64,000 nt of DNA from Achromobacter kerstersii (GCF_902859595.1 NZ_CADIJQ010000007.1:248001-312000), one strand, 5' to 3'; shown: positions 26,369-35,729, counted from the stretch's first letter. Program-made: numbers and translations. The notes: generated by a model not told the origin, from the sequence alone.

Positions 26369-27412
26369 CTATCGCTTCTGTACGGCGTTCACGCACTCGC
26401 CCACCAGGGCCGGGCCGCGGTAGATCAACCCCGTATACAGCTGCACGGCGTCGGCGCCTGCGGCCATTTTCTCGCGAGCCTGTTGGCCCGACATCACGCC
26501 GCCCACGCCAATAATGGCCAGGCTGTTGCCCAGTTGTTCCTTCAGGCGGCGGATCACCTTCAACGACAATTCATGCACCGGCGCGCCCGACAGGCCGCCG
26601 GCCTCGTCCGCGTGCGCCTGGCCCGTGACGGCATCGCGCGACAGCGTCGTGTTGGTGGCGATGACGCCATCAATACCATGGCGCGGCAGCGTGTCGGCGA
26701 TGGCGTCGATTTGTTCTTGCGTGAGATCGGGGGCAATTTTCACCGCCATAGGCACGCGGCGCTGGTGCTGATCTTCCAGCGCACGGCGCTTGTCGGCCAA
26801 CTGCGCCAGCAGCGCCGACAATTCATCGCCGCTTTGCAAGGCCCGCAGGTTCTTGGTGTTGGGCGACGAAATATTCACCGTCACGTAGTCGGCATGGGGA
26901 TACACGCCTGCCAGGCCAATCAGGTAATCATCGGCGGCGCGTTCAATCGGCGTATCGGCGTTCTTGCCGATATTCAAACCCAGAATCCCGCCTTGCTTGC
27001 GCCACTGGCTGCGCTGCACGTTCGCCAGAAAGGCATCCAGGCCCTGATTGTTGAACCCCAGCCGGTTGATCAGCGCATTGGCGCGCGGCAGACGGAACAT
27101 GCGCGGCTTCGGGTTGCCGGGCTGCGCACGCGGCGTCACCGTGCCGACTTCAATGAAACCAAAACCCAGATTGCCCAGCGCGTCGATATACGCGCCGTTC
27201 TTGTCCAGCCCCGCCGCCAGCCCGATGGGGTTGGCCAGTTGCATGCCCATCAGCGTGCAAGGCGCTTTGGGCTGCGCATGCATGAGCTTGCGCGTGGCGC
27301 CGCATTCATAAGCGCGTTGCAGGCCCGAGAGCGTAACTTCGTGGGCGGTTTCCGCGTCCATGGCGAACAACGCCGGGCGGGCCAGGGGATAGGCGTGGAA
27401 GAGGATAGACAT
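26369..27412 (-). CDS. pyrD: Dihydroorotate dehydrogenase (quinone)
   Basis: A 347-residue class 2 DHODH of pyrimidine synthesis that passes electrons to ubiquinone at the inner membrane. Features: N-terminal membrane-associating helices ([20 protein letters not shown]), FMN site [13 protein letters not shown], substrate segment [10 protein letters not shown], the serine-base loop [12 protein letters not shown], and ATNTTLSR near the end, followed by [11 protein letters not shown]. Complete. It is the last gene of a minus-strand group with bpt, aat and a Nudix gene; 75 bases separate it from bpt. Confidence 0.95.
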   Translation of the reverse strand: MSILFHAYPLARPALFAMDAETAHEVTLSGLQRAYECGATRKLMHAQPKAPCTLMGMQLANPIGLAAGLDKNGAYIDALGNLGFGFIEVGTVTPRAQPGNPKPRMFRLPRANALINRLGFNNQGLDAFLANVQRSQWRKQGGILGLNIGKNADTPIERAADDYLIGLAGVYPHADYVTVNISSPNTKNLRALQSGDELSALLAQLADKRRALEDQHQRRVPMAVKIAPDLTQEQIDAIADTLPRHGIDGVIATNTTLSRDAVTGQAHADEAGGLSGAPVHELSLKVIRRLKEQLGNSLAIIGVGGVMSGQQAREKMAAGADAVQLYTGLIYRGPALVGECVNAVQKR

Positions 27413-27487
27413 GGGGCGGAATTGTAGAGCGAATTTCGCCGGCCTAGCGGGCAGTCGCAGGCGCGCGGGAACGCAACGGGGGATAAA

Positions 27488-28222
27488 TCAGAGGGACGGA
27501 TCGTGCTGGTCGCGCCATTCGCCGTCGACGAGGAATTGCGCGGGGTGAAAGCTGGACTTATAGGACATCTTGCGGCTGTCTGCGATCCAGTAGCCCAGAT
27601 ACAGCCAGGGCAGGTTCAGCGTGCGGCACTGTTCGATCTGCCACAGGATGCTGTAGGTGCCAAGACTGCCCTCCACATCGGGATCGTAGAAGGTGTAGAC
27701 GGACGACAGCCCGTCATCCAGAACATCGATGATGGACACCATCATCAGCACGCCTTCGGCATCGCGGAATTCCACCAGCCGGGTGTTCACGCGGCTGGTC
27801 AGCAGGAACTGCGCGTACTGCGTGCGGCTGTCTTCGTCCATGCCGCCGCCCGGATGCCGGCCCTGCTGATAGCGCGTATAGAGCCGGTAGTGCTCGGGCG
27901 ACCAGGCCAGTTCGGCCACGAAGGACTGCAGATGTTGATGGTCGCGCCAGGCGCGACGCTGGCTGCGGTTGGGCGCGAAGCCTGCCGTATCCACACGCAC
28001 GGGCACACAGGCGCGGCAGTTATCGCAATGGGGACGGTAGGTGAACAGCCCGCTACGGCGAAAACCTTGTTCGACCAGTTGTGAATACGTGCCCGCGTTG
28101 ATCAGATGGCCGGGCGCGGCCACCTGCGACCGAGCCTGGCGACCTGGCAGATAGCTGCAAGGGTAGGGGGCGGTTGCGTAGAACTGCAGCGTGGAGAAGG
28201 GAAGTTCTTTGAGCTGGCTCAT
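27488..28222 (-). CDS. bpt: N-end-rule aminoacyl-tRNA protein transferase (Bpt/Ate family)
   Basis: A 244-residue transferase starting [20 protein letters not shown]. It has the N-terminal cysteine cluster (YPCSYLPGR and [14 protein letters not shown]) and the acyltransferase core [17 protein letters not shown] of the R-transferase family. Bpt enzymes of this type add leucine to proteins with N-terminal Asp or Glu, marking them for ClpSAP. The frame extends upstream in the overlap with aat, but ATG 28222 gives the conserved start. It lies 40 bases after aat, so both N-degron transferases share a transcript. Confidence 0.92.
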   Translation of the reverse strand: MSQLKELPFSTLQFYATAPYPCSYLPGRQARSQVAAPGHLINAGTYSQLVEQGFRRSGLFTYRPHCDNCRACVPVRVDTAGFAPNRSQRRAWRDHQHLQSFVAELAWSPEHYRLYTRYQQGRHPGGGMDEDSRTQYAQFLLTSRVNTRLVEFRDAEGVLMMVSIIDVLDDGLSSVYTFYDPDVEGSLGTYSILWQIEQCRTLNLPWLYLGYWIADSRKMSYKSSFHPAQFLVDGEWRDQHDPSL

Positions 28223-28262
28223 GGGGAGTTGCGCATCGCGCGGGTACGTCGGCGATGGATCG

Positions 28263-29036
28263 CTACATATTAACGCCGAAGTCGGCGTCAAATGTGGCGT
28301 CGGGTAACAGCCGGCCCGTGCTGTCCAGCACGCCGCGCGCCCATGGAATGGGGGGCTGCGACGTGACATGGCGCACATGCTGTAAAAAGCGCGCTCGCGA
28401 GATCGGACGCGCGCCCAGGCTGGCCAGATGGCGCGTCTGCTGCTGGCAATCGATACGTTCCACGCCGTGGGTGGCCAGATAGCGCACCAGGTAGGCCAGC
28501 GCGATCTTCGAGGCGTTTGGCGCGCGCGTGAACATGGATTCCCCGAAAAACATGCGGCCCAGGCTGATGCCGTAAAGTCCGCCCGCAAGCTCGCCGTCGA
28601 TCCAGGTTTCAATGCTGTGCACATAGCCCGCCCGATGCCATTCGGCATACGCCTGCTGCATGGCGGACGTGATCCACGTGCCGGGCTGGCCGTCGCGCGG
28701 GGCGGCGCATTGCGCCATCACCTGCGGGAACACGGTGTCAACGCGCACCTGCACGCGGGGCGACGCCATATATTCCTGGCTGGCGATCTGGCGCAGCAGC
28801 TTGCGCAGCGAATGGGATGGCGAAAAGTCTTCAATGGCCAGAACCATACGCGGATCGGGGCTCCACCACAGCACCGGTTCGCCCTCGGAATACCAGGGGA
28901 AGATGCCGTTGGAGTACGCCTGGATCAAGCGTTCCGGGGACAGGTCCGCGCCCGCGGCGAGCAGGCCGTCAGGTTCCGTCAGCGCGAATTCCGCTGGCGG
29001 AAACGGGGTGTCGGCGGCAAGCCAGGGCAGCTTCAA
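28263..29036 (-). CDS. aat: Leucyl/phenylalanyl-tRNA-protein transferase
   Basis: A 257-residue enzyme that adds Leu or Phe to proteins with N-terminal Lys or Arg, creating N-degrons for ClpS. It begins [19 protein letters not shown]; family motifs are [34 protein letters not shown] and [22 protein letters not shown]. Length is normal. Its start overlaps the Nudix stop by four bases (29033-29036), so it is translationally coupled to that gene, and bpt follows 40 bases later. Confidence 0.96.
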   Translation of the reverse strand: MKLPWLAADTPFPPAEFALTEPDGLLAAGADLSPERLIQAYSNGIFPWYSEGEPVLWWSPDPRMVLAIEDFSPSHSLRKLLRQIASQEYMASPRVQVRVDTVFPQVMAQCAAPRDGQPGTWITSAMQQAYAEWHRAGYVHSIETWIDGELAGGLYGISLGRMFFGESMFTRAPNASKIALAYLVRYLATHGVERIDCQQQTRHLASLGARPISRARFLQHVRHVTSQPPIPWARGVLDSTGRLLPDATFDADFGVNM

Positions 29037-29614
29037 CGGTGCGATTCTAGGGTGTAGTGATGGGGGACGAAGACGCCTTGCTTGCGGTCGTCGAAGTAGT
29101 GGCGCAGCGTGGTTGTCACCGTGCGGAACGCCAGATCATCCCAGGGAATTTCAGACTCTTCATACCAACGGGCCTCCAGGCTTTCAGGGCCGGGGTCCAG
29201 TACGGGCCCCAGCGCCTGGGCCAGATAGAACACATGCACCTGATCAATCTGCGGCAGGTCGATCAAGGTATAGAGCTCGCCCAGCTGAATGCGCGCGCCG
29301 GATTCTTCCAGCGTTTCGCGGGCCGCGCCCTGCGCCGTGCTTTCACCCAGCTCCATGAAACCCGCTGGCAGCGTCCAGGTGTTGTAGCGCGGCTCGATGG
29401 CACGCCGGCACAGCAGCACGCGGTTTTCCCAAACCGGCACCGTGCCGACCACCAATCGCGGGTTCTGATAGTGAATGGCGCCGCAGTGATCACAGATGTC
29501 GCGTTCACGGTTGTCGCCTTCCGGCACCCGGCGGTTCAGGGGAGTGCCGCACTGAGTGCAAAACAGCGAACGGCGGGGAACGGGGAAGTATTCGATGGAC
29601 GGTTTGGCGGTCAT
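29033..29614 (-). CDS. Nudix hydrolase with zinc ribbon
   Basis: A 193-residue pyrophosphohydrolase. An N-terminal zinc ribbon ([12 protein letters not shown] ... [13 protein letters not shown]) precedes the Nudix domain with the box GFMELGES ... [10 protein letters not shown] that binds Mg2+. The substrate is unknown; NADH, ADP-ribose and dihydroneopterin triphosphate are family candidates. I chose ATG 29614 ([15 protein letters not shown]). It leads the aat-bpt-pyrD strand group and overlaps aat by four bases. Confidence 0.88.
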   Translation of the reverse strand: MTAKPSIEYFPVPRRSLFCTQCGTPLNRRVPEGDNRERDICDHCGAIHYQNPRLVVGTVPVWENRVLLCRRAIEPRYNTWTLPAGFMELGESTAQGAARETLEESGARIQLGELYTLIDLPQIDQVHVFYLAQALGPVLDPGPESLEARWYEESEIPWDDLAFRTVTTTLRHYFDDRKQGVFVPHHYTLESHR

Positions 29615-29624
29615 GGGTACGATT

Positions 29625-30557
29625 CTAACGGCTGCGGCGGGGACTGGCGCGTCTGGCTGGCGACGCCGGGGCCGGGCTGCCGAAGCGCTCTTCCAGGTGT
29701 TCAACAAACGACCTCACCTTGGGCGACAGGAACCGCCGGTGGGGGTAAATGGCGTACATCGAGATCGGGGTGTGTGCGTAGTCGGTCAGCAGGGCGATCA
29801 GCCGGCCCGCGCGGATGTCGTCGCCCACCAGGAATTCGGGCTGCAGGATGATGCCGTGTCCGGCCAGCGAGGCGGTGCGCAGCACGTCGCCATTGTTCGC
29901 GCGCAGGGCCGCGTTCACACGCACCAAATGCGTCACCCCATCCTTCTCGAAATGCCATTCATTGCCAGTACTGGCGTAGGCGTAATGCAGGCAGCGGTGC
30001 TGCTTCAAGTCTTCGGGGGTTTGTGGCGTGCCGTGGCGCTTCAGGTAGGCGGGCGCGGCGCAAACCAGCAGTTGCTGCGCCGCCAACGGGCGCGCCACCA
30101 GAGACGAATCCAGCAGCGGGCCGATGCGCACCGCGACGTCGTACCCGTCTTCCACCAGATCCACCACCCGGTCGTTCAGGTCCAGGTCGATGATGACGTC
30201 CGGGTAACGCTGCAGGTATTCGGCAATGGCCGGGCCCAGGTGCAGGATGCCGAACGACACCGGCGCGCTGACCCGCAGGCGGCCGCTGGGGCGCTGGCCT
30301 TCGGCTTGTAGCGACAGTTCCAGATCCGCCACTTCCGCCAGGATCGGCCGCACCCGTTCATAGAACGCACGGCCGGCGTCGGTCATGCTGAGCTTGCGTG
30401 TTGTGCGGTTCAGCAGGCGCACGCCGTACTTCTGTTCCAGGTAGGCGATCTGACGCGTCACCACGGATCGGGCGTGGCCCATCTTGTCGGCCGCGGCCGC
30501 GAATGAGCCCAGTTCCACGACCTTTGCGTAGGTCTGCATGGCGGTGTGCGTATCCAA
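29625..30557 (-). CDS. LysR family transcriptional regulator
   Basis: A 310-residue LTTR. The helix-turn-helix is LGSFAAAADKMGHARSVVTR near residues 12-31, followed by LEQKYGVRLLNRTTRKLSMT, and the effector domain begins near GRLRVSAPVSFG. This AAVSF/LRVSAP type belongs to the CrgA/YafC-like group. It is divergent from a DoxX gene with 133 bases between, containing a clear LysR-type palindrome (30559-30581), so it probably controls doxX and itself. The C-terminus is basic and disordered (SPARRASPRRSR). Confidence 0.9.
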   Translation of the reverse strand: MDTHTAMQTYAKVVELGSFAAAADKMGHARSVVTRQIAYLEQKYGVRLLNRTTRKLSMTDAGRAFYERVRPILAEVADLELSLQAEGQRPSGRLRVSAPVSFGILHLGPAIAEYLQRYPDVIIDLDLNDRVVDLVEDGYDVAVRIGPLLDSSLVARPLAAQQLLVCAAPAYLKRHGTPQTPEDLKQHRCLHYAYASTGNEWHFEKDGVTHLVRVNAALRANNGDVLRTASLAGHGIILQPEFLVGDDIRAGRLIALLTDYAHTPISMYAIYPHRRFLSPKVRSFVEHLEERFGSPAPASPARRASPRRSR

Positions 30558-30558
30558 G

Positions 30559-30581
30559 ATTGTTTCCTATCGGGGAACAAT
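30559..30581. promoter_or_regulatory. LysR-type operator candidate
   Basis: ATTGTTTCC-TATCG-GGGAACAAT is a near-perfect palindrome (one mismatch) with the T-N11-A spacing of LTTR sites (T30564, A30576). It lies just before the lysR start codon and upstream of the divergent doxX gene. Confidence 0.65.
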
Positions 30582-30690
30582 AATTTGCAATTCTGCATGT
30601 TTATCTTTGTTTTTGGAATCGTAAGAATAGCGGCCATGAAGAATCTTCCCGTTTTGGGCGATTCCCGAAACTCGCTCGAAGGAGAGTGCA

Positions 30691-31092
30691 ATGATCGATA
30701 CCCGTACCGCGCCTTATGCCGCGCTGCTGTTGCGTGTGGCGCTGGGCGTCATGTTCCTGGCCCACGGCCTGACCAAGCTGTTGGTCTTCACGCTGCCCGG
30801 CACCGCGCAGTTCTTCGCCAAGATCGGCTTTGCCGGCTGGCTGGCTTACCCGGTCACGTTTTTTGAAGTGGGCGCAGGCGTGTTGCTGATTCTGGGTATC
30901 GTGCCGCGTTGGGTCGCCGCGATCGCCGTGGTGCAATTGTTCGTGGCGTCGACCGTTCACTTTGGCAACGGCTGGGGTTTTGGCAATTCCGGCGGTGGCT
31001 GGGAATATCCCATTTTCCTGACCGTGGCCGCCGCCGTGCTGGTGCTGCTGGGTGACGGCAAGTTCGCCCTGGTCAAGAGCGGCCGCGGCTGA
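30691..31092 (+). CDS. DoxX family membrane protein
   Basis: A 133-residue protein with four predicted helices. The motif LLLRVALGVMFLAHGLTKLL and the FFEVGAGVLLILG segment are typical of DoxX/YphA proteins, linked to redox or thiol stress in several bacteria. The ATG follows GAAGGAGAG. Control by the divergent LysR gene is likely from the shared region. A very strong hairpin ends the transcript. Confidence 0.88.
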   Translation: MIDTRTAPYAALLLRVALGVMFLAHGLTKLLVFTLPGTAQFFAKIGFAGWLAYPVTFFEVGAGVLLILGIVPRWVAAIAVVQLFVASTVHFGNGWGFGNSGGGWEYPIFLTVAAAVLVLLGDGKFALVKSGRG

Positions 31093-31137
31093 GCGCCGCG
31101 CGCACCAGACTGTTAACCGTTGCGGTCGTGGTTGCCG

Positions 31138-31170
31138 GGGCGGGCGGGTCATAGAATGACCCGCCCGCCC
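31138..31170 (+). terminator. Strong 15-bp hairpin after the DoxX gene
   Basis: GGGCGGGCGGGTCAT-AGA-ATGACCCGCCCGCCC is a perfect 15-bp stem with a three-base loop, followed by TTATTCATT. It ends 20 bases before the next start codon. Confidence 0.75.
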
Positions 31171-31190
31171 TTATTCATTCAGGAGTTCCC

Positions 31191-31655
31191 ATGCTGTTTC
31201 CGATGACCTTCGCCAAGCGCGCCGTGGGCGCGCTGTTGTTCGCCGCGGCCCTGTCGCCCGCCGCACAGGCCTCGCCCGAGCAAGAAGCCGCCAACAAGGC
31301 AGCCGTGCTGGCGTTCTACGAGAAGGGGTTGAATCAGAAGGATGCCGACGCCGCACTGAAATACGTGGGCGAACGCTACGTGCAGCACAACCCCAACGCG
31401 GCCGACGGCCCCGAGGGCTTTCGCAAGTTCGTCGCCTATTTGCGCGACAAATTTCCGAAGTCGCACAGCGAGATCAAGCGAGTCTTTACGGATGGCGACT
31501 ACGTGATCCTGCATGTGCATGCGGTGCGTGAACCCGGCACGCGGGGCAATGCCATCATCGACATCTTCCGTCTGGAGCAAGGCAAGATCGTCGAACACTG
31601 GGATGCCGTGCAGCCCATCCCCGAGCAATCCGCCAATACCAACGGCATGTTCTAA
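31191..31655 (+). CDS. Exported SnoaL/NTF2-like protein
   Basis: A 154-residue protein with a signal peptide (MTFAKRAVGALLFAAALSPA, ending AQA). The mature part is a SnoaL-like polyketide-cyclase domain: FYEKGLNQKDADAALKYVGE, YVQHNPNAADGPEGFRKFV, and VEHWDAVQPIPE. This is the predicted-SnoaL-like aldol-condensation group, often found as periplasmic proteins of unknown role. The ATG follows AGGAG. It ends 8 bases from the stop of the convergent gene. Confidence 0.82.
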   Translation: MLFPMTFAKRAVGALLFAAALSPAAQASPEQEAANKAAVLAFYEKGLNQKDADAALKYVGERYVQHNPNAADGPEGFRKFVAYLRDKFPKSHSEIKRVFTDGDYVILHVHAVREPGTRGNAIIDIFRLEQGKIVEHWDAVQPIPEQSANTNGMF

Positions 31656-31662
31656 GGCGGGC

Positions 31663-32274
31663 CTAGTCTGGCGTGGCGCTGGGGTTGGCGCTGGGGTTGG
31701 CGTCGAATTCCAGGCGCTGCGCAACGTCCTGCCTGGTGATTGCCTCTAAAGGGGCGGCGGCATACACGCCTGGCCACGACACGGTGATGCGTTGTGCGGG
31801 CGCCAGATCAGCCAAGGTGTCCAGCAATGGCGCGCCGCTTTCCGTCACCAGCCGTTCCAGCAGCGCGGGCAGGTCGCGGTCCATCACGATGCCCGCACCG
31901 GCGGGCGTTGTTGCGTACAACTGGCCCGCGTCGTCCAGCCACCAGTGGCTGACCTCGGCCACCGTCACATCCGTGTGCGTCAGCAGGCCTTGGTTGTTGT
32001 CGCTCAGGCGCAGCACATAGGGCGCGCCATCCAGCCGCACAAACACCCGCTGCGGCCCATTCTGAAAATACCAGCGGCCGGCCTCATCGTGTTCGTAATT
32101 GCGATTGATGAAGTCCAGGATCTGGGTATTGGTGATGGACTCGCCCGCGCCGCCTTGTGCAGCTTGGCCCTGGGGGTGCAGGCGCCACCGGCCGCGCCCG
32201 TCCAGCGACAGCCAGCCATACACGGCCGGCACATTGGGCCAGCGGGCGATTGCGTCCTTCACCGATTGATCCAT
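31663..32274 (-). CDS. DUF2946-like conserved hypothetical protein
   Basis: A 203-residue soluble protein starting MDQSVKDAIARWPNVPAVYG. It has the conserved WLSLDGRGRWRL opening, then DFINRNYEHDEAGRWYFQNG, and is probably the DUF2946 family known from Burkholderiales; no function is assigned and I am unsure of the family number. The C-terminus carries two copies of a 12-base unit encoding ANPS (31679-31702), giving DANPSANPSATPD. It ends 1 base before the next gene on the same strand starts downstream region; that gene stops at 32276, so the two may share a transcript. Confidence 0.6.
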   Translation of the reverse strand: MDQSVKDAIARWPNVPAVYGWLSLDGRGRWRLHPQGQAAQGGAGESITNTQILDFINRNYEHDEAGRWYFQNGPQRVFVRLDGAPYVLRLSDNNQGLLTHTDVTVAEVSHWWLDDAGQLYATTPAGAGIVMDRDLPALLERLVTESGAPLLDTLADLAPAQRITVSWPGVYAAAPLEAITRQDVAQRLEFDANPSANPSATPD

Positions 32275-32275
32275 G

Positions 32276-32593
32276 TCAGGGGCGAATGATGATGGGGGGA
32301 GGGTTGATGATGATGGCCGGCGCCGCCATGGGCATCACGACCTGCGGCGGCGCGTAGTAGCCGCCGCGATAGTCATCGCGGCATTTGCGCTTTTCCGTGT
32401 ATTCGCCGTTGCGCTTCCACTTGCGTTCGACTTTGCACGCGCCGTCCCAGTACTTCTCTTTGTACTCGCGTCCGTGGCGGTGATGGTGCCGGTCGGAATC
32501 AGCCTCGGCCGCCATCGGCGCAAGCGACATCAATGCCGCGGTCGACAGGGCAAGCAACGGGGAACAGGCACGGGATTTCAGAATGCGGTGCAT
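32276..32593 (-). CDS. Small exported basic protein, function unknown
   Basis: A 105-residue protein. The signal peptide (about residues 1-31, LLALSTAALMSLAPMAAEA) precedes a very basic, His- and Lys-rich region (DRHHHRHGREYKEKYWDGAC), two cysteines (GACKVERKWK, KRKCRDDY) that may form a disulfide, and a hydrophobic proline/isoleucine tail (IIINPPPIIIRP). I do not recognise a named family with certainty. It is upstream of the 31663-32274 gene on the same strand. Confidence 0.65.
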   Translation of the reverse strand: MHRILKSRACSPLLALSTAALMSLAPMAAEADSDRHHHRHGREYKEKYWDGACKVERKWKRNGEYTEKRKCRDDYRGGYYAPPQVVMPMAAPAIIINPPPIIIRP

Positions 32594-32704
32594 AAGATCG
32601 ACGTTAATTGAAAACGGCGTCACCATAGCAATCATTCGATTGACAGCGCGTAGGGATGCGTAACCAGATGCGCGGGAAATACGGGGGGGAGGGGGAAAAG
32701 ATGC

Positions 32705-32778
32705 TGGAGGCGCAAGCCGGAATCGAACCGACGTACACGGATTTGCAATCCGCTGCATAACCACTCTGCCATTGCGCC
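32705..32778 (-). tRNA. tRNA-Cys (anticodon GCA)
   Basis: On the minus strand a 74-base cloverleaf reads GGCGCAA (acceptor), a D-arm, anticodon loop TTGCAAA with GCA, T-loop GGTTCGATTCC, TTGCGCC, T and an encoded CCA. The acceptor arms pair perfectly. It lies 55 bases downstream of tRNA-Gly and is probably processed from the same precursor. Confidence 0.97.
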
Positions 32779-32833
32779 AGCACTTGCAAGAAAAAAGGAA
32801 GCGCGGTGTTGGCCGTTGCTTCCTTTTTGTATT

Positions 32834-32909
32834 TGGAGCGGGAGACGAGTCTCGAACTCGCGACCTCAACCTTGGCAAGGTTGCGCTCTACCAACTGAGC
32901 TACTCCCGC
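32834..32909 (-). tRNA. tRNA-Gly (anticodon GCC), copy 1
   Basis: A 76-base minus-strand cloverleaf with acceptor GCGGGAG/CTCCCGC, anticodon loop TTGCCAA (GCC), T-loop GTTCGAGAC and encoded CCA. Identical over all 76 bases to the copy at 53560-53635. Confidence 0.97.
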
Positions 32910-33035
32910 AGGGTACTACCGTCGTACTAGGCTTGGTGTTATCTAGTACTGCATGCATCTCTGCACGCTATTTCTGCTTTTTTTGATGAGGACTTCGGGA
33001 CATTTCCCGCTAGGCCGTCTCCACCAAAGACAGCG

Positions 33036-33065
33036 ATTATACACAGAATTTTGGGCTTGTGTAGA
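33036..33065 (-). promoter_or_regulatory. Predicted promoter of the tRNA-Gly/tRNA-Cys transcript
   Basis: On the minus strand TACACA (33060-33065) and a perfect TATAAT (33036-33041) are 18 bases apart. The start would be about 120 bases before the tRNA-Gly gene, so the precursor has a long 5' leader. No gene is seen in 32910-33126. Confidence 0.45.
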
Positions 33066-33126
33066 GGGGGCGAAAAGCGTGTTGAAAAAAGCCACGCCCA
33101 TGGATCAGCGTGACGCGCCCATCGCC

Positions 33127-34143
33127 TTATGGCGGGCTTGCCCCGTAGTGAAAATGTTCCATGGGCTGCGGATTGCGCCGCTCTGAACTGGGCGCCGCGC
33201 CATAGACCGCACGATACGACTTGCTGAAGTGGCAGGCGGATTGAAACCCGCAGGCCGACGTGATGCTCATGATCGACATGGGCGTCTGCCGCAACAGCGC
33301 GCGGGCGTGCCGCAGCCGCAAGCTCAGGTAATGCTGCTTGGGGGTGGTGTCCAGGTGCTCGCGAAACAGCCGTTGCAGCTGGCGCTGGGACGCGCCCGAC
33401 AGGTTCGCCAGTTCATCCAGCGACAGCGGTTCTTTCAAGTTCACCTCCATCAGCGCGATCACTTCGGCCAAGGCCGGATGCGCCGCCGGCATGCGGATCG
33501 ACATCGGCAGGCGCTGCTTGTCTTTGTGGTCGCGCACATGTTCGATGGTGAACTGGTTGGCGATGGAGGCCACGATGGCGGGCCCGGCGGACTCTCCCAC
33601 CAGGTTCAGCATCATGTCCAGTGGCGCGGTGCCGCCCGTGCAGGTGATGCGATCTCGGTCGATCACGAACAGGTCTTCAGACAGCCGGCAGCCGGGAAAT
33701 TCGCGGCGCAGCGTTTCCATATCTTCCCAATGACTTGCGCAGAGGTAGCCATCCAGCAAGCCCGCCTTCATTAGCGTATAGGTGCCTGTGCACAAGCTGC
33801 CAAGCGTGATGTGCCGCGCAGCCACATCACGCAGCCAATTCAAGATGGCCTGATCGGTCTGCGGATTCAAGCGTGTGCCGCCGCACACAAAGACCGCATC
33901 GGGCAAATCCGTGTCATCAAGCGGCGTGGCGTGCACCGACAGCCCATTGCTGGCCATTGCCGGTCCGCCTGCCGGACTGACGACCGACCAGCGGTAATAC
34001 GGCACGCCCAACAGGTGATTGGCCATGCGCAGCACTTCGATCGCGGTCGAGAAAGACAGCATGGTGAAGTGCGGCAAAGGCAGGAAGCCGAAATGCCTGA
34101 GACGCTGACGATCCGGGCCCGTCGGACGGGTAATCATGACCAC
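33127..34143 (-). CDS. GATase1-AraC (GlxA/GbdR type) transcriptional regulator
   Basis: A 338-residue regulator. The N-terminal DJ-1/PfpI-like domain (residues about 15-190) contains the nucleophile-elbow-like LGSLCTGTYTLMKAG; the C-terminal AraC domain has two helix-turn-helices (LSLDELANLSGASQRQLQRL and MSIMSITSACGFQSACHFSK). This architecture is that of GbdR, SouR and CdhR, which sense glycine betaine/dimethylglycine, sarcosine or carnitine. It is divergent from glyA at the edge of the betaine locus. Which ligand it senses cannot be read from sequence. Confidence 0.88.
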   Translation of the reverse strand: MVMITRPTGPDRQRLRHFGFLPLPHFTMLSFSTAIEVLRMANHLLGVPYYRWSVVSPAGGPAMASNGLSVHATPLDDTDLPDAVFVCGGTRLNPQTDQAILNWLRDVAARHITLGSLCTGTYTLMKAGLLDGYLCASHWEDMETLRREFPGCRLSEDLFVIDRDRITCTGGTAPLDMMLNLVGESAGPAIVASIANQFTIEHVRDHKDKQRLPMSIRMPAAHPALAEVIALMEVNLKEPLSLDELANLSGASQRQLQRLFREHLDTTPKQHYLSLRLRHARALLRQTPMSIMSITSACGFQSACHFSKSYRAVYGAAPSSERRNPQPMEHFHYGASPP

Positions 34144-34152
34144 GCTCCTTGT

Positions 34153-34164
34153 TCGGAATTCCGA
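34153..34164. promoter_or_regulatory. 12-bp perfect palindrome upstream of the GATase1-AraC gene
   Basis: TCGGAATTCCGA, ten bases before the regulator start codon and next to its ribosome site. It may be an autoregulatory site; evidence is only symmetry and position. Confidence 0.3.
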
Positions 34165-34303
34165 TGAACCGATGTCTGGTTCAGCTGCTTCGGCTTTTAA
34201 AGGTTGCGTGGTGGAGCGGCCATACGTTTAAACCCTTAAGACAATTACTAAAACGCGCAGAGCCAGTCTGCATGCGGATTTGCGGCCGATGACGCCATCG
34301 CCT

Positions 34304-34367
34304 TGTCGCAATCGGACAAGATCTGGTCCGCTTGGGATAACTGCCTCTGAGCCGATTGGGAAAGAAT
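34304..34367 (+). promoter_or_regulatory. Shared betaine-regulon operator and -10 box before glyA
   Basis: The 27-base block 34304-34330 reads TGTCGCAATC, GGA, CAAG, five free bases, GTCCG. The same pattern occurs at 48166-48192 before soxB. In both cases the block ends 99 bases before the start codon and an A-rich -10-like hexamer (AAGAAT here, 34362-34367) begins 32 bases after it. This fits an activator bound just upstream of a weak -35 region. A GbdR-type regulator is the obvious candidate. Confidence 0.7.
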
Positions 34368-34428
34368 GCCTCACAGGCTCGGCGCGTGCCGGATTTTCAA
34401 ATGTCATCGCTCAAGCAGGAAGGGTTTC

Positions 34429-35706
34429 ATGTTCCAGAGTTCATCTCCGTTCTTCGCTGCGCCGCTCGCCAAGCGCGATCCCATTGTGATGGCCATGCAA
34501 GACCGCGAACTGCGCCGGCAGCAGTCGCAAATTGAGCTGATCGCGTCTGAAAATATGGTGTCGCGCGCGGTGATGGACGCACAAGGCTCGGTGCTGACCA
34601 ACAAGTACGCCGAAGGCTACGTCGGCCGCCGTTACTACGGGGGCTGCGAGCATGTGGACGAGGTCGAGTCGCTTGCGATTCTGCGTGTGCGCGAATTGTT
34701 CCAGGCCGACTACGCCAACGTTCAACCGCACTCTGGCGCGCAGGCCAACGGCGCCGTGATGCTGGCGTTGCTGCAACCGGGCGACACCGTGCTCGGCATG
34801 TCACTGGACGCGGGCGGCCACCTGACGCATGGGGCCCGGCCGGCGATGTCCGGCAAATGGTTCAATGCCGTGCAATACGGCGTGCGCCCCGACACCTACC
34901 TGATCGATTACGACGAGGTTCGCGACCTGGCGCGGGAACACAAGCCCAAGCTGATCATCGCGGGCTACTCGGCCTATCCCCGCAAGCTGGATTTCGCCCG
35001 CTTTCGCGACATCGCCGACGAGGTCGGCGCGATGCTGATGGTGGATATGGCGCACATTGCGGGGCTGGTGGCAGCCGGCAAGCACCCCAGTCCCGTGCCG
35101 CACGCCCATGTCGTGACGTCAACCACGCACAAGACGCTGCGCGGCCCGCGTGGCGGGTTCATCCTGACCAACGACGGCGCCATCGCCAAGAAAATCAATT
35201 CCGCCGTCTTTCCCGGTTTGCAGGGCGGGCCGCTGATGCATGTGGTCGCGGCCAAGGCCGTGGCGTTCGGCGAAGCGTTGCAAGCCGATTTCAAACGCTA
35301 TATCGGCCGGGTGCTGGATAACGCCGAAGCGCTGGGCAATGTGCTGGCAAGCGGCGGCGTCGACCTGGTGTCCGGCGGCACCGACAACCACCTGCTGTTG
35401 CTCGACCTGCGCTCCAAGGGCCTGACCGGCGCGCACGTGGAACGCACGCTGGAACTGGCGGGCATTACCTGCAACAAGAACGGCATTCCCTTCGATATGG
35501 AAAAGCCTTCCGTGACCTCGGGCATCCGCTTGGGCACACCAGCCTGCACCTCGCGCGGCTTTACCGAAGACGACTTCCGCGCCGTGGGCGACATGATCGT
35601 CCAGGTCATCGACATGTTGTCGACCAGCCCCGACGAGCACGAAGCCGTTGAGCGCCGCATCCGCGGCGAAGTACTGGCCTTGTGCCAGCGCCATCCCATC
35701 TATTGA
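34429..35706 (+). CDS. glyA: Serine hydroxymethyltransferase of the betaine locus
   Basis: A 425-residue PLP enzyme that interconverts glycine plus methylene-tetrahydrofolate with serine. It shows [27 protein letters not shown], the PLP lysine motif [14 protein letters not shown] (Lys235) and [11 protein letters not shown] 34429 (MFQSSSPFF) follows AGGAAGGG; an upstream in-frame extension is not conserved. Its position at the head of the dgc/gbc operon matches the special glyA1 of Pseudomonas betaine loci, which captures the one-carbon units released from sarcosine. A second housekeeping glyA is expected elsewhere. Confidence 0.95.
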   Translation: MFQSSSPFFAAPLAKRDPIVMAMQDRELRRQQSQIELIASENMVSRAVMDAQGSVLTNKYAEGYVGRRYYGGCEHVDEVESLAILRVRELFQADYANVQPHSGAQANGAVMLALLQPGDTVLGMSLDAGGHLTHGARPAMSGKWFNAVQYGVRPDTYLIDYDEVRDLAREHKPKLIIAGYSAYPRKLDFARFRDIADEVGAMLMVDMAHIAGLVAAGKHPSPVPHAHVVTSTTHKTLRGPRGGFILTNDGAIAKKINSAVFPGLQGGPLMHVVAAKAVAFGEALQADFKRYIGRVLDNAEALGNVLASGGVDLVSGGTDNHLLLLDLRSKGLTGAHVERTLELAGITCNKNGIPFDMEKPSVTSGIRLGTPACTSRGFTEDDFRAVGDMIVQVIDMLSTSPDEHEAVERRIRGEVLALCQRHPIY

Positions 35707-35729
35707 TTGATCTTGCACCGAGGCATCCC

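Noticed and set aside
34144..34428. Glycine riboswitch before glyA
   Set aside because: No tandem glycine aptamer core strings are recognisable; the conserved operator explains the region better.
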